A DNA stretch of 64,000 nt from an uncultured Bacteroidales bacterium. Its GTDB lineage: Bacteria; Bacteroidota; Bacteroidia; Bacteroidales; UBA932. The stretch lies in assembly GCA_934667175.1 (NCBI GenBank), contig CAKULN010000012.1:1-64000 (forward strand), read 5' to 3'. A program made the translations under genes and the position numbers. Below are positions 47,552 through 55,795 of the stretch, one piece after another (positions within the stretch are counted from its first letter, which is position 1; each line of letters begins with the position of its first letter). Below the pieces are notes generated by a model. The model was not told the DNA's origin, searched no databases, and saw only the letters and a program-made list of their open reading frames with translations.

Positions 47552-47700
47552 TGGTCACTGAGCTTGCCGAAGTGACCGCAAAAAATTTCTCCCAGGCGAA
47601 TTTTGGTAACGTGCAAAATTCGCCTGGGAGAAATTTATTTGCGGTTTGGTTACAGTCCCTTTATTTCACAATCCGTCGTTTCGACAGGCTCAACGACCGG
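47552..47700. repeat. MITE-like element: REP ends around a 23-bp perfect foldback
   Basis: A REP-like half (GGTCACTGAGCTTGCCGAAG, from 47553) lies on the left and one in the other orientation (CGTTTCGACAGGCTCAACG, to about 47697) on the right. Between them, 47583-47605 and 47614-47636 form a perfect 23-bp inverted repeat around an 8-nt loop, extended by ACCGCAAA/TTTGCGGT on the outside with one bulged base. No open frame is present. Confidence 0.75.
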
Positions 47701-47707
47701 AGGAACG

Positions 47708-48715
47708 CTAACAACTGTCGCGGACGATCAGGGTCGGGGTGGTGAGACGTTGGACTGGGGGAAGATCCTGATGCCTGTTCTCAATGATGTCGATAAGGGT
47801 CTGAGACGCCAGACGGCCGATTTCGGAGAGCGGCTGCTCGATGCGTGTAATGGCAGGGTCAAGGAAGTCGAGGAAGCCGTTATTGTCAAAAGAGATGATG
47901 CCGACCTGTTCAGGGATTTTGATTCCAATCTCACGGAAAGCGCGGATTGCGCCGAGCAGGATGGTTGATGAATATGCGAACACAGAGTCGAACTTCACCC
48001 CCTCGCTGAATATTCTTTTGACCTGATCGTAACCGTTTTCGACAGAGAACGCGTCACCTACGATAGCATATTCAACACACTTCTCGCTGTGGGCCTTGAT
48101 GGCATCCTTAAATCCTCTGACTCGTTCCATTGAAGGGGTCGAGTCCTCCACGCCCTGGATTGAAAGGATGTTGCGGTAGCCACGGCCAATGAGATATTCA
48201 GTGGCCATGTAGCCGCCCATGTAGTTGTCCGTGCAGATGTAAGGCAGGTTAGTGTCCTCATAGTAACGGTCAATCAAGACCGTTGGAATGACGCCCATGA
48301 TTGCGTCAGTCATCTCCGATGGATTTCCGACAGGTACTGCTATGATGCCGTCCACGCTTCTGGAACGGAACATCTGAAGCGAACTCTCAAAATCCTTTTG
48401 GTTCTCCAAAGAGTCGGCCAGCAAAGTGTGATAGCCGGCAAGCTTAAGATTCTCGATCACAGTGCCGGCCAGAGTGGCGAAGAACGGATTGTCGATCCCT
48501 GGCACTGTCAGGCCGATAGTGTAAGTCCTGCTGGTCCTGAGCCCTTGGGCAAGCAGATTCGGAGTGTAGTTCACTCTCTTGGCCTCGGCCTGGATTATGT
48601 CAATCGCCTTCTGGCTGATTCTTGATCGCTGAGCCTTGCCTGAAAGCACTCTGGAGACAGTCGAGACAGAGTAACCGGTCTGTTCGGATATGGATTGAAT
48701 AGTGTTTTTGCGCAT
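47708..48715 (-). CDS. LacI-family transcriptional regulator
   Basis: 335 residues from the ATG at 48715 (MRKNTIQSISEQTGYSVSTVSRVLSGKAQRSRISQKAIDII), which places the LacI-type helix-turn-helix at residues about 5-25; 32 further codons upstream are non-conserved. The hinge YTPNLLAQGLRTSRT precedes a periplasmic-binding-protein fold effector domain ('IGLTVPGIDNPFFATL', 'DGIIAVPVGNPSEM', 'VGIISFDNNGFLDFLDPAITRIEQPLSEIG'), so a sugar or nucleoside ligand is likely. It is divergent from the SusC locus, whose promoter carries a perfect 16-bp palindrome, so it most likely controls that locus. Four TGAATAT 7-mers lie within 230 bp of the gene. Confidence 0.93.
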   Translation of the reverse strand: MRKNTIQSISEQTGYSVSTVSRVLSGKAQRSRISQKAIDIIQAEAKRVNYTPNLLAQGLRTSRTYTIGLTVPGIDNPFFATLAGTVIENLKLAGYHTLLADSLENQKDFESSLQMFRSRSVDGIIAVPVGNPSEMTDAIMGVIPTVLIDRYYEDTNLPYICTDNYMGGYMATEYLIGRGYRNILSIQGVEDSTPSMERVRGFKDAIKAHSEKCVEYAIVGDAFSVENGYDQVKRIFSEGVKFDSVFAYSSTILLGAIRAFREIGIKIPEQVGIISFDNNGFLDFLDPAITRIEQPLSEIGRLASQTLIDIIENRHQDLPPVQRLTTPTLIVRDSC

Positions 48716-48733
48716 AATTAACTTCTGTGGCGG

Positions 48734-48741
48734 CAAAGATA
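48734..48741 (-). promoter_or_regulatory. Likely -7 box of the LacI-type regulator
   Basis: Minus-strand TATCTTTG, 18 bp before the start codon. The nearest TTTG (48758-48761) is only 16 bp upstream, so the -33 element is uncertain. Confidence 0.5.
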
Positions 48742-48857
48742 GGCAATTTTTATAACACAAAGAACTTTTGCAAGACCAACGCATTAACCCAAAGAGCGCA
48801 AGAGGGCTCAAGGGAACGCATGTAGTCTTATGAAAACGTAAAATTATCCTTGAATTA

Positions 48858-48888
48858 GTTGGTTTTTATGATTTCTTTTATAACTTTG
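48858..48888 (+). promoter_or_regulatory. Promoter of the SusC/SusD utilization locus
   Basis: GTTG (48858-48861), exactly 19 bp, TAACTTTG (48881-48888). The operator palindrome at 48901-48916 begins 12 bp after the -7 box, so it overlaps the expected start of transcription. The leader to the SusC start region is about 110 nt. Confidence 0.8.
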
Positions 48889-48900
48889 CACAAACCGTTG

Positions 48901-48916
48901 GCACAAACGTTTGTGC
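48901..48916. promoter_or_regulatory. Operator palindrome for the LacI-type regulator
   Basis: GCACAAACGTTTGTGC is a perfect 16-bp palindrome with a central CG, the usual form of a LacI/GalR-family site. An imperfect copy of its left half (GCACAAACC, 48889-48897) sits directly upstream. Its place just after the -7 box is what a repressor site needs. Confidence 0.8.
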
Positions 48917-49045
48917 TTAAAGGTATATAAATAACACATCCACATATTAATACGGACTTCAAAGCCGGGATTCAGAAAGAGATAATGTTAACCAATAAAA
49001 AGAAATGAGTATGGACAATTACAGACATTCCCATGTAAGTAAAAT

Positions 49046-49053
49046 GGGGGGGG
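49046..49053 (+). promoter_or_regulatory. Run of eight G in the start region of the SusC gene
   Basis: The natural-looking start ATG at 49005 opens a frame of 46 codons that stops at 49143-49145. At the G8 run this frame is one base out of register with the SusC frame. A ninth G would fuse MSMDNYRHSHVSKMGGG to TIIVPLFMFFLFLCGNANVF, a complete signal peptide with a charged n-region. The run is thus a slipped-strand or sequencing-error candidate that decides whether the receptor is made. Confidence 0.65.
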
Positions 49054-49063
49054 TACAATTATT

Positions 49064-52057
49064 GTGCCATTGTTCATGTTCTTCTTATTTTTGTGTGGTA
49101 ACGCAAACGTTTTCGCACAACAAAGAAGAATCCATGGACAAGTGACGGACAACACTGGGGAGGTCCTCGCCGGTGTGGCCGTAACCACAAACCTGAACGG
49201 AAAACTTACAGGAACTTCCACGGACGTGGATGGTAACTACACCATCGAAGCCATTGAAGGCGAGATCTTGGAATTCAGCTTTGTCGGCTTCCAGAACAAA
49301 AAAGTCAACGTAGGGGCCTCCGATGTCATCAATGTAAACCTTATCCCTGACATTCTCCAAGAGTCTGTGGTCATAGGCTACGGAACCGTCAAGAAAAAGG
49401 ACATCCTTGGTTCAGTCTCGACGATACGTGAATCCTCATTGGCAGACAGGAAGACCGGTAATGTCATCGAATCCATGAGAGGTCTCACCTCAGGTGTCAA
49501 GATCACCTCCAGCGGAGCCCCTGGATCTAACGCATCCATCCAGATCAGAGGCATCGGCTCGTTCACAGGCAACTCACCTTTGTTCATAATCGACGGATCC
49601 TATGGTGGCAGCGAGGTCGGCCTGAATGTCGAGGACATCGAATCAGTGCAGATTCTGAAGGACGCCTCATCAGCGGCAATCTACGGTTCAAGAGCCGCCA
49701 GTGGGGTCGTCATCATCACGACAAAGAAAGGCAAGAACGGAGACCTGAAGGTGAAGGTAGACGCAAACACCCAACTATACTGGCTTCCACGCTACGACCT
49801 GATGGATGCCGAGACCTACAAGATCTACGATGACAGAGCGTACGAAGAGGCGATGATGTCTGGTGTGAGCGGGGTTACGAAAACACAGAATCACTACGAC
49901 GCGAACACAGACTGGCAAGACGAGATGCTCAGTACAGGACTGCTGCAGAACTACAACGTGTCCATGTCCGGCGGCTCCGAGAAACTCAGCTACTACACAT
50001 CTGTCAATTACAAAAAAGATGACGGAGCACTCTACAAGACAGGTTACGAGCAGACAGGATTCCGAATCAACACGTCCGGCAAGAAAGGTATCTTTGAATA
50101 TGGAGAGAACTTTTTCTTCACCAAGTCAACTACGGACAATCTTTCCGGCAATCCATGGTCGAACTTCATCTCAATGCCGCCGACCGTTCCTGTCTATGAC
50201 GAAAGCCATCCGGGAGGCTACGGTTACGGTGACCCTGACAGAGCCAACACGTATGCGCTCAACCCTGTCGCAAGAGAGGAGATACAGCACAGCCGGAATA
50301 AACAGCAATACCTCTACGGAGACATCTACGCTCTCGCACACATCTGGAAAGATCATTTGAGCGCCAAACTCAGCATGTCCTACAAGAACTATTTCGGAAG
50401 CACCGACAATCTCCGCAAGAAAGGGAACTGGACAATGGGTCAGGGTGATGACGCCGCCTACATCGGCTATTCAACCGCACAGCATGACAAAATTCTGGTC
50501 GAGAACACTTACAATTTCGACTACACCATAGGCAAAAATGTATTCAATGCCGTCGCCGGCTTCTCATACGACAAATTCCACGAGGAGTACCGCAGTGAGA
50601 CCAAGCTCGATCCGCTCGTTATCGGAGACAAGTACATAACCTCGATTGACGCCGCGACCGGGACACAGACCTGCACAGGCAGTTACATTGAATACGCCCT
50701 CATCTCCTATTTCGGACGCATCAACTACAACTACGGCGACAGATACCTCATCCAGCTTACAGCCCGCCGCGACGGTACATCCCGCCTTCCCGCAGGCCAC
50801 AGATGGGCCAACTTCGCGTCCGCATCATTAGGATGGAGACTCAGCAACGAATCCTTCTTTAATGTGGATTGGATCAACGACCTTAAGATAAGGGCCAACT
50901 ATGGAACCCTGGGCAACACAAACATCGGAGCGTGGGACTACCAATCAACCATCAACACTGCTCCGAGAGCCATTATGGACGGCAACATCAAAGTCATAGG
51001 AAAGACCCAGTCAAGACTGACCAACAATGACCTGATCTGGGAAAAGAAGACCACGGCAAACGTCGGCTTTGACATGACCGCGTTCAGAAACCGCTTCACA
51101 ATGTCCGCTGAATATTTCAACGCGAAGAGCTCGGACCTCCTCCTTTCCCTTCCAATACTTTGGACAACAGGAAACGAGGGCGGATCTCCAACCGTCAACG
51201 CCGGATCCCTCAGGAACACCGGCTTCGAGGTTGAGTTCGGATGGAACGACCAGATCGGACAGGACTTTACATATTCAGTCAACGCCAACTTCTCCACAGT
51301 CAAGAACAAGGTGCTCAATCTCGGCTACGGCCAAACGGTTTATTACACTTCCACATCCAAGTCTGAGGTAGGTCATCCTCTGGGACAATGGTTCATGTAC
51401 AAGAAACTGGGAATCTTCCAGTCACAGGAGGAAATAGAATCCTATTGCAACTCCGAGGGAAAGATCATCCAGCCGAACGCACAGCCTGGAGATATCAAGT
51501 ATGATGACTACAACGACGACGGACAGATCACGTCCGAAGACCGGCAATTGGTTGGAAATCCTTGGGCCAAACTCTACATGGGTCTGAACATCAGCCTTGG
51601 CTACAGAAACTGGGACCTCAACCTTTCCTCCTACGGACGTTTCGGCCAGACAGTCTATAACGGGGCGAAGGCCACTGCGGCCGACTTCTCGACAAACCAG
51701 AACAATTTCAAAGGCTACCGTCCTTGGACTCAGGAAGATCCTTCCACAAAGAATCCAAGAGTCCTTTACGGTGACACCCGCAACTCACGCGGAGATCAGG
51801 ACAGGTGGCTGGAGGACGGCTCATTCTACAGGATCAGCGACATTTCCGTAGGCTATTCCCTGCCTAAGAGACTCATCAGTAAGATCGGACTGGAGCAGCT
51901 GCGTCTTTCATTGATCGGGAAGAACCTTGTCACCTTCACCAAGTACACCGGACTGGATCCGGAGTTCGCCGACGGAGGAATCTACACCATCGGCTACGAC
52001 GGATGCTCATTCCCTAATCCTAAGTCTGTACAGTTCTCTGTTTCACTCACTTTTTAA
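49064..52057 (+). CDS. SusC/RagA-type TonB-linked outer-membrane receptor (start out of frame by one base)
   Basis: 997 residues as read from GTG at 49064. A signal peptide (NANVFAQ) precedes a CarboxypepD_reg domain (RRIHGQVTDNTGEVLAGVAVTTNLNGKLTGTSTDVDGNYTIEA), a SusC-type box (about 100: VVIGYGTVKKKDILGSVSTI), the plug (ASIQIRGIGSF..NSPLFIIDGS) and a barrel that ends PNPKSVQFSVSLTF. With SusD it would import an oligosaccharide or nucleoside-type ligand. The GTG start gives a signal peptide with no positive charge; the ATG at 49005 gives a proper one but is one base out of frame at the G8 run (49046-49053). SusD follows after 3 bp. Repressed, probably, by the LacI-type protein. Confidence 0.9.
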   Translation: MPLFMFFLFLCGNANVFAQQRRIHGQVTDNTGEVLAGVAVTTNLNGKLTGTSTDVDGNYTIEAIEGEILEFSFVGFQNKKVNVGASDVINVNLIPDILQESVVIGYGTVKKKDILGSVSTIRESSLADRKTGNVIESMRGLTSGVKITSSGAPGSNASIQIRGIGSFTGNSPLFIIDGSYGGSEVGLNVEDIESVQILKDASSAAIYGSRAASGVVIITTKKGKNGDLKVKVDANTQLYWLPRYDLMDAETYKIYDDRAYEEAMMSGVSGVTKTQNHYDANTDWQDEMLSTGLLQNYNVSMSGGSEKLSYYTSVNYKKDDGALYKTGYEQTGFRINTSGKKGIFEYGENFFFTKSTTDNLSGNPWSNFISMPPTVPVYDESHPGGYGYGDPDRANTYALNPVAREEIQHSRNKQQYLYGDIYALAHIWKDHLSAKLSMSYKNYFGSTDNLRKKGNWTMGQGDDAAYIGYSTAQHDKILVENTYNFDYTIGKNVFNAVAGFSYDKFHEEYRSETKLDPLVIGDKYITSIDAATGTQTCTGSYIEYALISYFGRINYNYGDRYLIQLTARRDGTSRLPAGHRWANFASASLGWRLSNESFFNVDWINDLKIRANYGTLGNTNIGAWDYQSTINTAPRAIMDGNIKVIGKTQSRLTNNDLIWEKKTTANVGFDMTAFRNRFTMSAEYFNAKSSDLLLSLPILWTTGNEGGSPTVNAGSLRNTGFEVEFGWNDQIGQDFTYSVNANFSTVKNKVLNLGYGQTVYYTSTSKSEVGHPLGQWFMYKKLGIFQSQEEIESYCNSEGKIIQPNAQPGDIKYDDYNDDGQITSEDRQLVGNPWAKLYMGLNISLGYRNWDLNLSSYGRFGQTVYNGAKATAADFSTNQNNFKGYRPWTQEDPSTKNPRVLYGDTRNSRGDQDRWLEDGSFYRISDISVGYSLPKRLISKIGLEQLRLSLIGKNLVTFTKYTGLDPEFADGGIYTIGYDGCSFPNPKSVQFSVSLTF

Positions 52058-52060
52058 TCA

Positions 52061-53659
52061 TTGAAAGACATGAAAAGATTCATTACATATTTAGTCTCCG
52101 CCACCGCCGTCATGATGAGCCTGGGCTCCTGCGGCGAGGATTATCTGGACATCCAGAATGAGAATTCCCTCAGCACCGGCGTGTTCTGGAAGACAGAGGA
52201 CGATCTCACAGCCGGAGTCAACGCAGTCTATGGCATGTTCTACAGACAGGGGACATGGACCAGAAACATCTATACACAACTCAACGGAATGGCCGATGAT
52301 GGCGTAAGCTACGCCGGATGGACCGAACTCAACGAATGGACGAAGTTCAAATACACAGACTACAACTTCGCTGAAGGCCAGGTGAAAATCTGGAAAGAAC
52401 ATTGGACAGCCATCAACAGGGCAAACCAAGTACTGGACCATGTGGATGATGAATCCATCATATTCACTGACGAGAAAGACCGCCTGGACATCAAGGGACA
52501 GGCGTTGTGGCTGCGTTCGTTCTACTATTACTACATGGTGGCCCTTTGGGACAATATTCCTTTGCTCCTCAAGACATCGTCCGCTTCTGACAAGCCGGCT
52601 AACTCCACTCCTGACAAGATATTCACTCAACTTGAGAATGATTTGACGGAAGCCATTGAATATCTTCCTCTCACCCGTCCTGTTGACAAGGCACGTCCGA
52701 CAAAGGGTGCCGCCTATGGGCTTCTGGCCAAGGTTTATGCACAGCACCACAACTGGGAGAAGGCTGCCGAGTGTCTCAAATGGATAATAGAAGGCGAGGG
52801 CAAGAGCATCTACAGCCTGGAGCCAAGATGGGAGGACAACTTCAGCTACAAGACAGAGAACAACGTCGAGTCCCTTTATGAGATCCAGTTCTCCCTTTGC
52901 AACCGAGTGGGATTCGACCAGACAGACAATTATCTGGACGCGAACGCTCAGTTGGGGACCCAGATAGAAGTCAATCAATCCCCGAAGGGAGAAGGATGGA
53001 ACAACGTCGAGGCGAACAGATGGATTGTGGACTACTTCAAGAGAGAGAGGACAGTTAACGGGGCAAACGACCCACGCCTGTTCTACACATGCTGGTACAA
53101 CGAGGCGGAATCCGACTTCCCGGAGCATCCTAACCAGCTTATCTACAACAAGACATGGAAAGAATACAAGTATTCTGACGCGGATAATGTGAGAGTCTTC
53201 ATAAAGAAATATTCCACAGATGTCTATCCTCTTTACTATTGGAACGACAATAATTTCCGATCCATAAGACTTGCCGACATGATGCTTCTTTACGCGGAAT
53301 GCCTGAACGAGATCAATCATGGTCCTAACGCCATGGCCATCAAATGCATGAACGATGTGCGCAACCGTGTCGGGCTTTCCGACATTGAGAAGAGTTCCTA
53401 CTACGACGGAGCCAGAATCGCATCAGACTATACGGCATTCAAGGAGCATCTGAAAATAGAACGTGCCCTGGAGCTTGCTTTCGAGTGTGTGAGATGGATA
53501 GACCTGAAAAGATGGGGATTCGACGAGACCACATTGAAAGAAATTCAGAAACGAGACGTTGATTTCAACAACTTCGAGATTGACAAGCACGAAAGGCTGC
53601 CGCTTCCTCAGAAGGATGTCGACAACAACCCGAATCTCAACCAGAACCCTAATTATTAG
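52061..53659 (+). CDS. SusD/RagB-type nutrient-binding lipoprotein
   Basis: 532 residues (529 if it starts at the second Met, MKRFITYL, 52070). The lipobox GSC gives a lipidated Cys24. The SusD hallmarks are 'YLDIQNENSLSTGVFWKTEDDLTAGVNAVYGMF', TPR-like helices in the middle ('KGAAYGLLAKVYAQHHNWEKAAECLKWI') and the C-terminal 'RLADMMLLYAECLNEINHGPNAM... ALELAFECVRWIDLKRWG'. It forms a lid on the SusC barrel and binds the ligand at the surface. It starts 3 bp after SusC and 6 bp before the BACON/FISUMP gene. Confidence 0.95.
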   Translation: MKDMKRFITYLVSATAVMMSLGSCGEDYLDIQNENSLSTGVFWKTEDDLTAGVNAVYGMFYRQGTWTRNIYTQLNGMADDGVSYAGWTELNEWTKFKYTDYNFAEGQVKIWKEHWTAINRANQVLDHVDDESIIFTDEKDRLDIKGQALWLRSFYYYYMVALWDNIPLLLKTSSASDKPANSTPDKIFTQLENDLTEAIEYLPLTRPVDKARPTKGAAYGLLAKVYAQHHNWEKAAECLKWIIEGEGKSIYSLEPRWEDNFSYKTENNVESLYEIQFSLCNRVGFDQTDNYLDANAQLGTQIEVNQSPKGEGWNNVEANRWIVDYFKRERTVNGANDPRLFYTCWYNEAESDFPEHPNQLIYNKTWKEYKYSDADNVRVFIKKYSTDVYPLYYWNDNNFRSIRLADMMLLYAECLNEINHGPNAMAIKCMNDVRNRVGLSDIEKSSYYDGARIASDYTAFKEHLKIERALELAFECVRWIDLKRWGFDETTLKEIQKRDVDFNNFEIDKHERLPLPQKDVDNNPNLNQNPNY

Positions 53660-53665
53660 CAGATC

Positions 53666-54691
53666 ATGAAAATAATGAAATATCTTGCGCCGACAGTCAT
53701 GGCGCTGATGACACTTGCCTCATGTGAGGATTATGCGAATTACATTGAGGATAAGGATTTTGTCATCGAGAATGACGCGAGTCTTTTCGCTGTCTACCCC
53801 ATAGCAAAGGCCGTCCCTGCAAATGGGGAGACCTACAAAGTTGCGGTGACCGGTTCCGAGGACTGGTCGGTAAAACTCGTGGACTCGAACAGTTCCGCGG
53901 CTGGTTGGTGCACATTGGACAGGGATTCCGGCTCCGGAGCGGACTCCGTGACCGTCACGATCACACAATCCACATCCTTTGTGAAAAACAGAACCGTGAT
54001 CCTGGAGTTCACGAATGGGGAAAAGACGCTTCGCCACAAGGTAATGCAGGCTACGCTTTCACTCGGAGATGACGAAGTCATGATCAACGGGCTGATCTGG
54101 TCCACAAAGAATGTCGGCGCTCCAGGCACATTCGTGGGCGAGATTGATGAGGTCGGCATGCTTTACCAGTTCAATAGGAAGACCGGCTATGAGTTCAAAT
54201 CCTCTGTGCCGGAATTCGCTTCCGTATATTCATCATACTCACCATCCGAAAGTGGCTGGGTGACATCCGCCTGGAGCGAGGCCAACGATCCTTGCCCGGA
54301 AGGATGGAGAGTGCCTACCGGACAGGAGGTTGTGGATCTGATCGGAAGCACCGCAGCCGATGTCAATTGGGTGGAGCCAAGCACGAAGAACGGTTTCAGC
54401 AGATCCGGGCTTATAGCCGGCGTGGACAAAGCGGCTCTTGGATCCGTGACCAAGGACAACATCAAATCTCTCGGAGGCGTGTTCCTTCCAAGAAGCGGAT
54501 GGCTCACGGAAGGCGGAGCTCTGGACAGAGACTGGCTTGTCACACTTAGGACATCCACTTCACTGAACGACACAATGGGCGGAATGTGGCTCGGCAACAC
54601 CGGCTACGTTGACGCCTGGGGTTGGGGCGACGGCCAGAAAAACAGAGCCACGATGGTCCGCTGCGTCAAGAAAATCAGCATCGAAGACTAA
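53666..54691 (+). CDS. Lipoprotein with BACON-like domain and FISUMP domain
   Basis: 341 residues with a lipobox ASC (Cys20). Residues about 40-135 form a BACON-type beta-sandwich ('SLFAVYPIAKAVPANGETYKVAVTGSEDWSVKLVDSNSSAAGWCTLDRDSG', 'VTVTITQSTSFVKNRTVILEFTNGEKTLRHKVMQA'). Residues about 140-341 are a FISUMP domain, recognised from 'INGLIWSTKNVGAPGTF', 'NDPCPEGWRVPTGQEVVDLIGS' and the aromatic end 'GGMWLGNTGYVDAWGWGDGQKN'. Such surface lipoproteins may bind glycans or hold the substrate on the SusCD complex (SGBP role); function here is inferred. It follows SusD by 6 bp. Confidence 0.8.
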   Translation: MKIMKYLAPTVMALMTLASCEDYANYIEDKDFVIENDASLFAVYPIAKAVPANGETYKVAVTGSEDWSVKLVDSNSSAAGWCTLDRDSGSGADSVTVTITQSTSFVKNRTVILEFTNGEKTLRHKVMQATLSLGDDEVMINGLIWSTKNVGAPGTFVGEIDEVGMLYQFNRKTGYEFKSSVPEFASVYSSYSPSESGWVTSAWSEANDPCPEGWRVPTGQEVVDLIGSTAADVNWVEPSTKNGFSRSGLIAGVDKAALGSVTKDNIKSLGGVFLPRSGWLTEGGALDRDWLVTLRTSTSLNDTMGGMWLGNTGYVDAWGWGDGQKNRATMVRCVKKISIED

Positions 54692-54757
54692 CATCATGTG
54701 GCTGGATATCCAACTTTTTGTTTATATTCAGCCACTGTTTTCAATCTTGAACCCATC

Positions 54758-55795
54758 ATGAAAAGAATCGCACCTATTATCGTGTTCGCAGCATTGACAT
54801 TGGCAGGCTGCGCCAGCAAAACAAAGGAAGCGGCCAAGGACAATGAAGTCGTGAACCTCATCATGGAGACCGACATCGGGAATGACATCGACGATGCCCT
54901 GGCGATGGACCTTCTCTACAAATACCTCGACGCCGGAAAAATCATCCTGATGGCGGTGAACATCAACAAGGAAGGGACCGCTCCCGCTGAATATGTCGAC
55001 ATTCTCAACACCTGGTACGGCTACTCTGACATCCCCATCGGCGTGATCCGCGATGGCGCGGACTGCGAGAATGACGCTACGAATTACGCCAAAGCTGTGG
55101 TGGATATGAAAGACTCCACAGGAGCCCCGGCCTTCGCGCGCTCGCTCAAGGAATATGACTCCCTCCCGGACGCGCATATTCTCTACAGAAAACTTCTGGC
55201 CGGAGCCGAGGATGAATCTGTCGTCATCGCATCTGTCGGATTCTCCACAAATCTCATCAGACTCCTTGACACTCAAGCGGATGAATATTCCGAATTGAGC
55301 GGAAAGGACCTCGTAGCCAAGAAAGTGAGACTGTTGGTCACCATGGCGGGAGACATTGAGGACCCGAATCTTCATGAATATAATGTCGTCAAGGACATCC
55401 CTGCCGCCAAGATAATTTTCGAGGAATGGCCGACTCCAGTCGTGACATCCCCATTTGAAGTCGGAATCAAGATCCAATACCCAGGATCAAGCATAGAGAA
55501 CGATTTCGGTTGGGCAGGGCTTCACCCGGTTGTCGAGGCCTACAAGGCTTACCAGACCATGCCTTACGACCGTCCTACGTGGGATCCGACGGCGATACTG
55601 TACGCTGTCGAGGGAAGTGATTGGTTCACAGTCTCCCCTACCGGCAATATCACTGTGACGGAAGAAGGTTCAACCATTTTCACTCCGGATGAGAACGGGA
55701 CAAGAAGGTACCTTTCCGTCGATCAGGATCAGGCCGATTCCGTCAAAGCTCATTTCATCAAGATGATTACTTCCAAGCCAGACCACAGGAAATGA
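54758..55795 (+). CDS. Nucleoside hydrolase-like lipoprotein
   Basis: 345 residues from the ATG at 54758. The lipobox AGC gives Cys18, so the enzyme is membrane-anchored, unusual for soluble nucleoside hydrolases but common in Bacteroidetes utilization loci. The N-terminal calcium site ETDIGNDIDDALAMD (about 38-52; the usual first Asp is Glu) identifies the inosine-uridine nucleoside hydrolase family; 'GFSTNLIRLL' and 'VTSPFEVGIKI', and 'GSSIENDFGWAGLHPVVEAY' with a second Asp for calcium follow the family. It should cleave N-glycosidic bonds of ribonucleosides to free ribose. The end overlaps the next gene (ATGA). A foldback GTGGCTG/CAGCCAC lies in the 66-bp gap before it. Confidence 0.87.
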   Translation: MKRIAPIIVFAALTLAGCASKTKEAAKDNEVVNLIMETDIGNDIDDALAMDLLYKYLDAGKIILMAVNINKEGTAPAEYVDILNTWYGYSDIPIGVIRDGADCENDATNYAKAVVDMKDSTGAPAFARSLKEYDSLPDAHILYRKLLAGAEDESVVIASVGFSTNLIRLLDTQADEYSELSGKDLVAKKVRLLVTMAGDIEDPNLHEYNVVKDIPAAKIIFEEWPTPVVTSPFEVGIKIQYPGSSIENDFGWAGLHPVVEAYKAYQTMPYDRPTWDPTAILYAVEGSDWFTVSPTGNITVTEEGSTIFTPDENGTRRYLSVDQDQADSVKAHFIKMITSKPDHRK

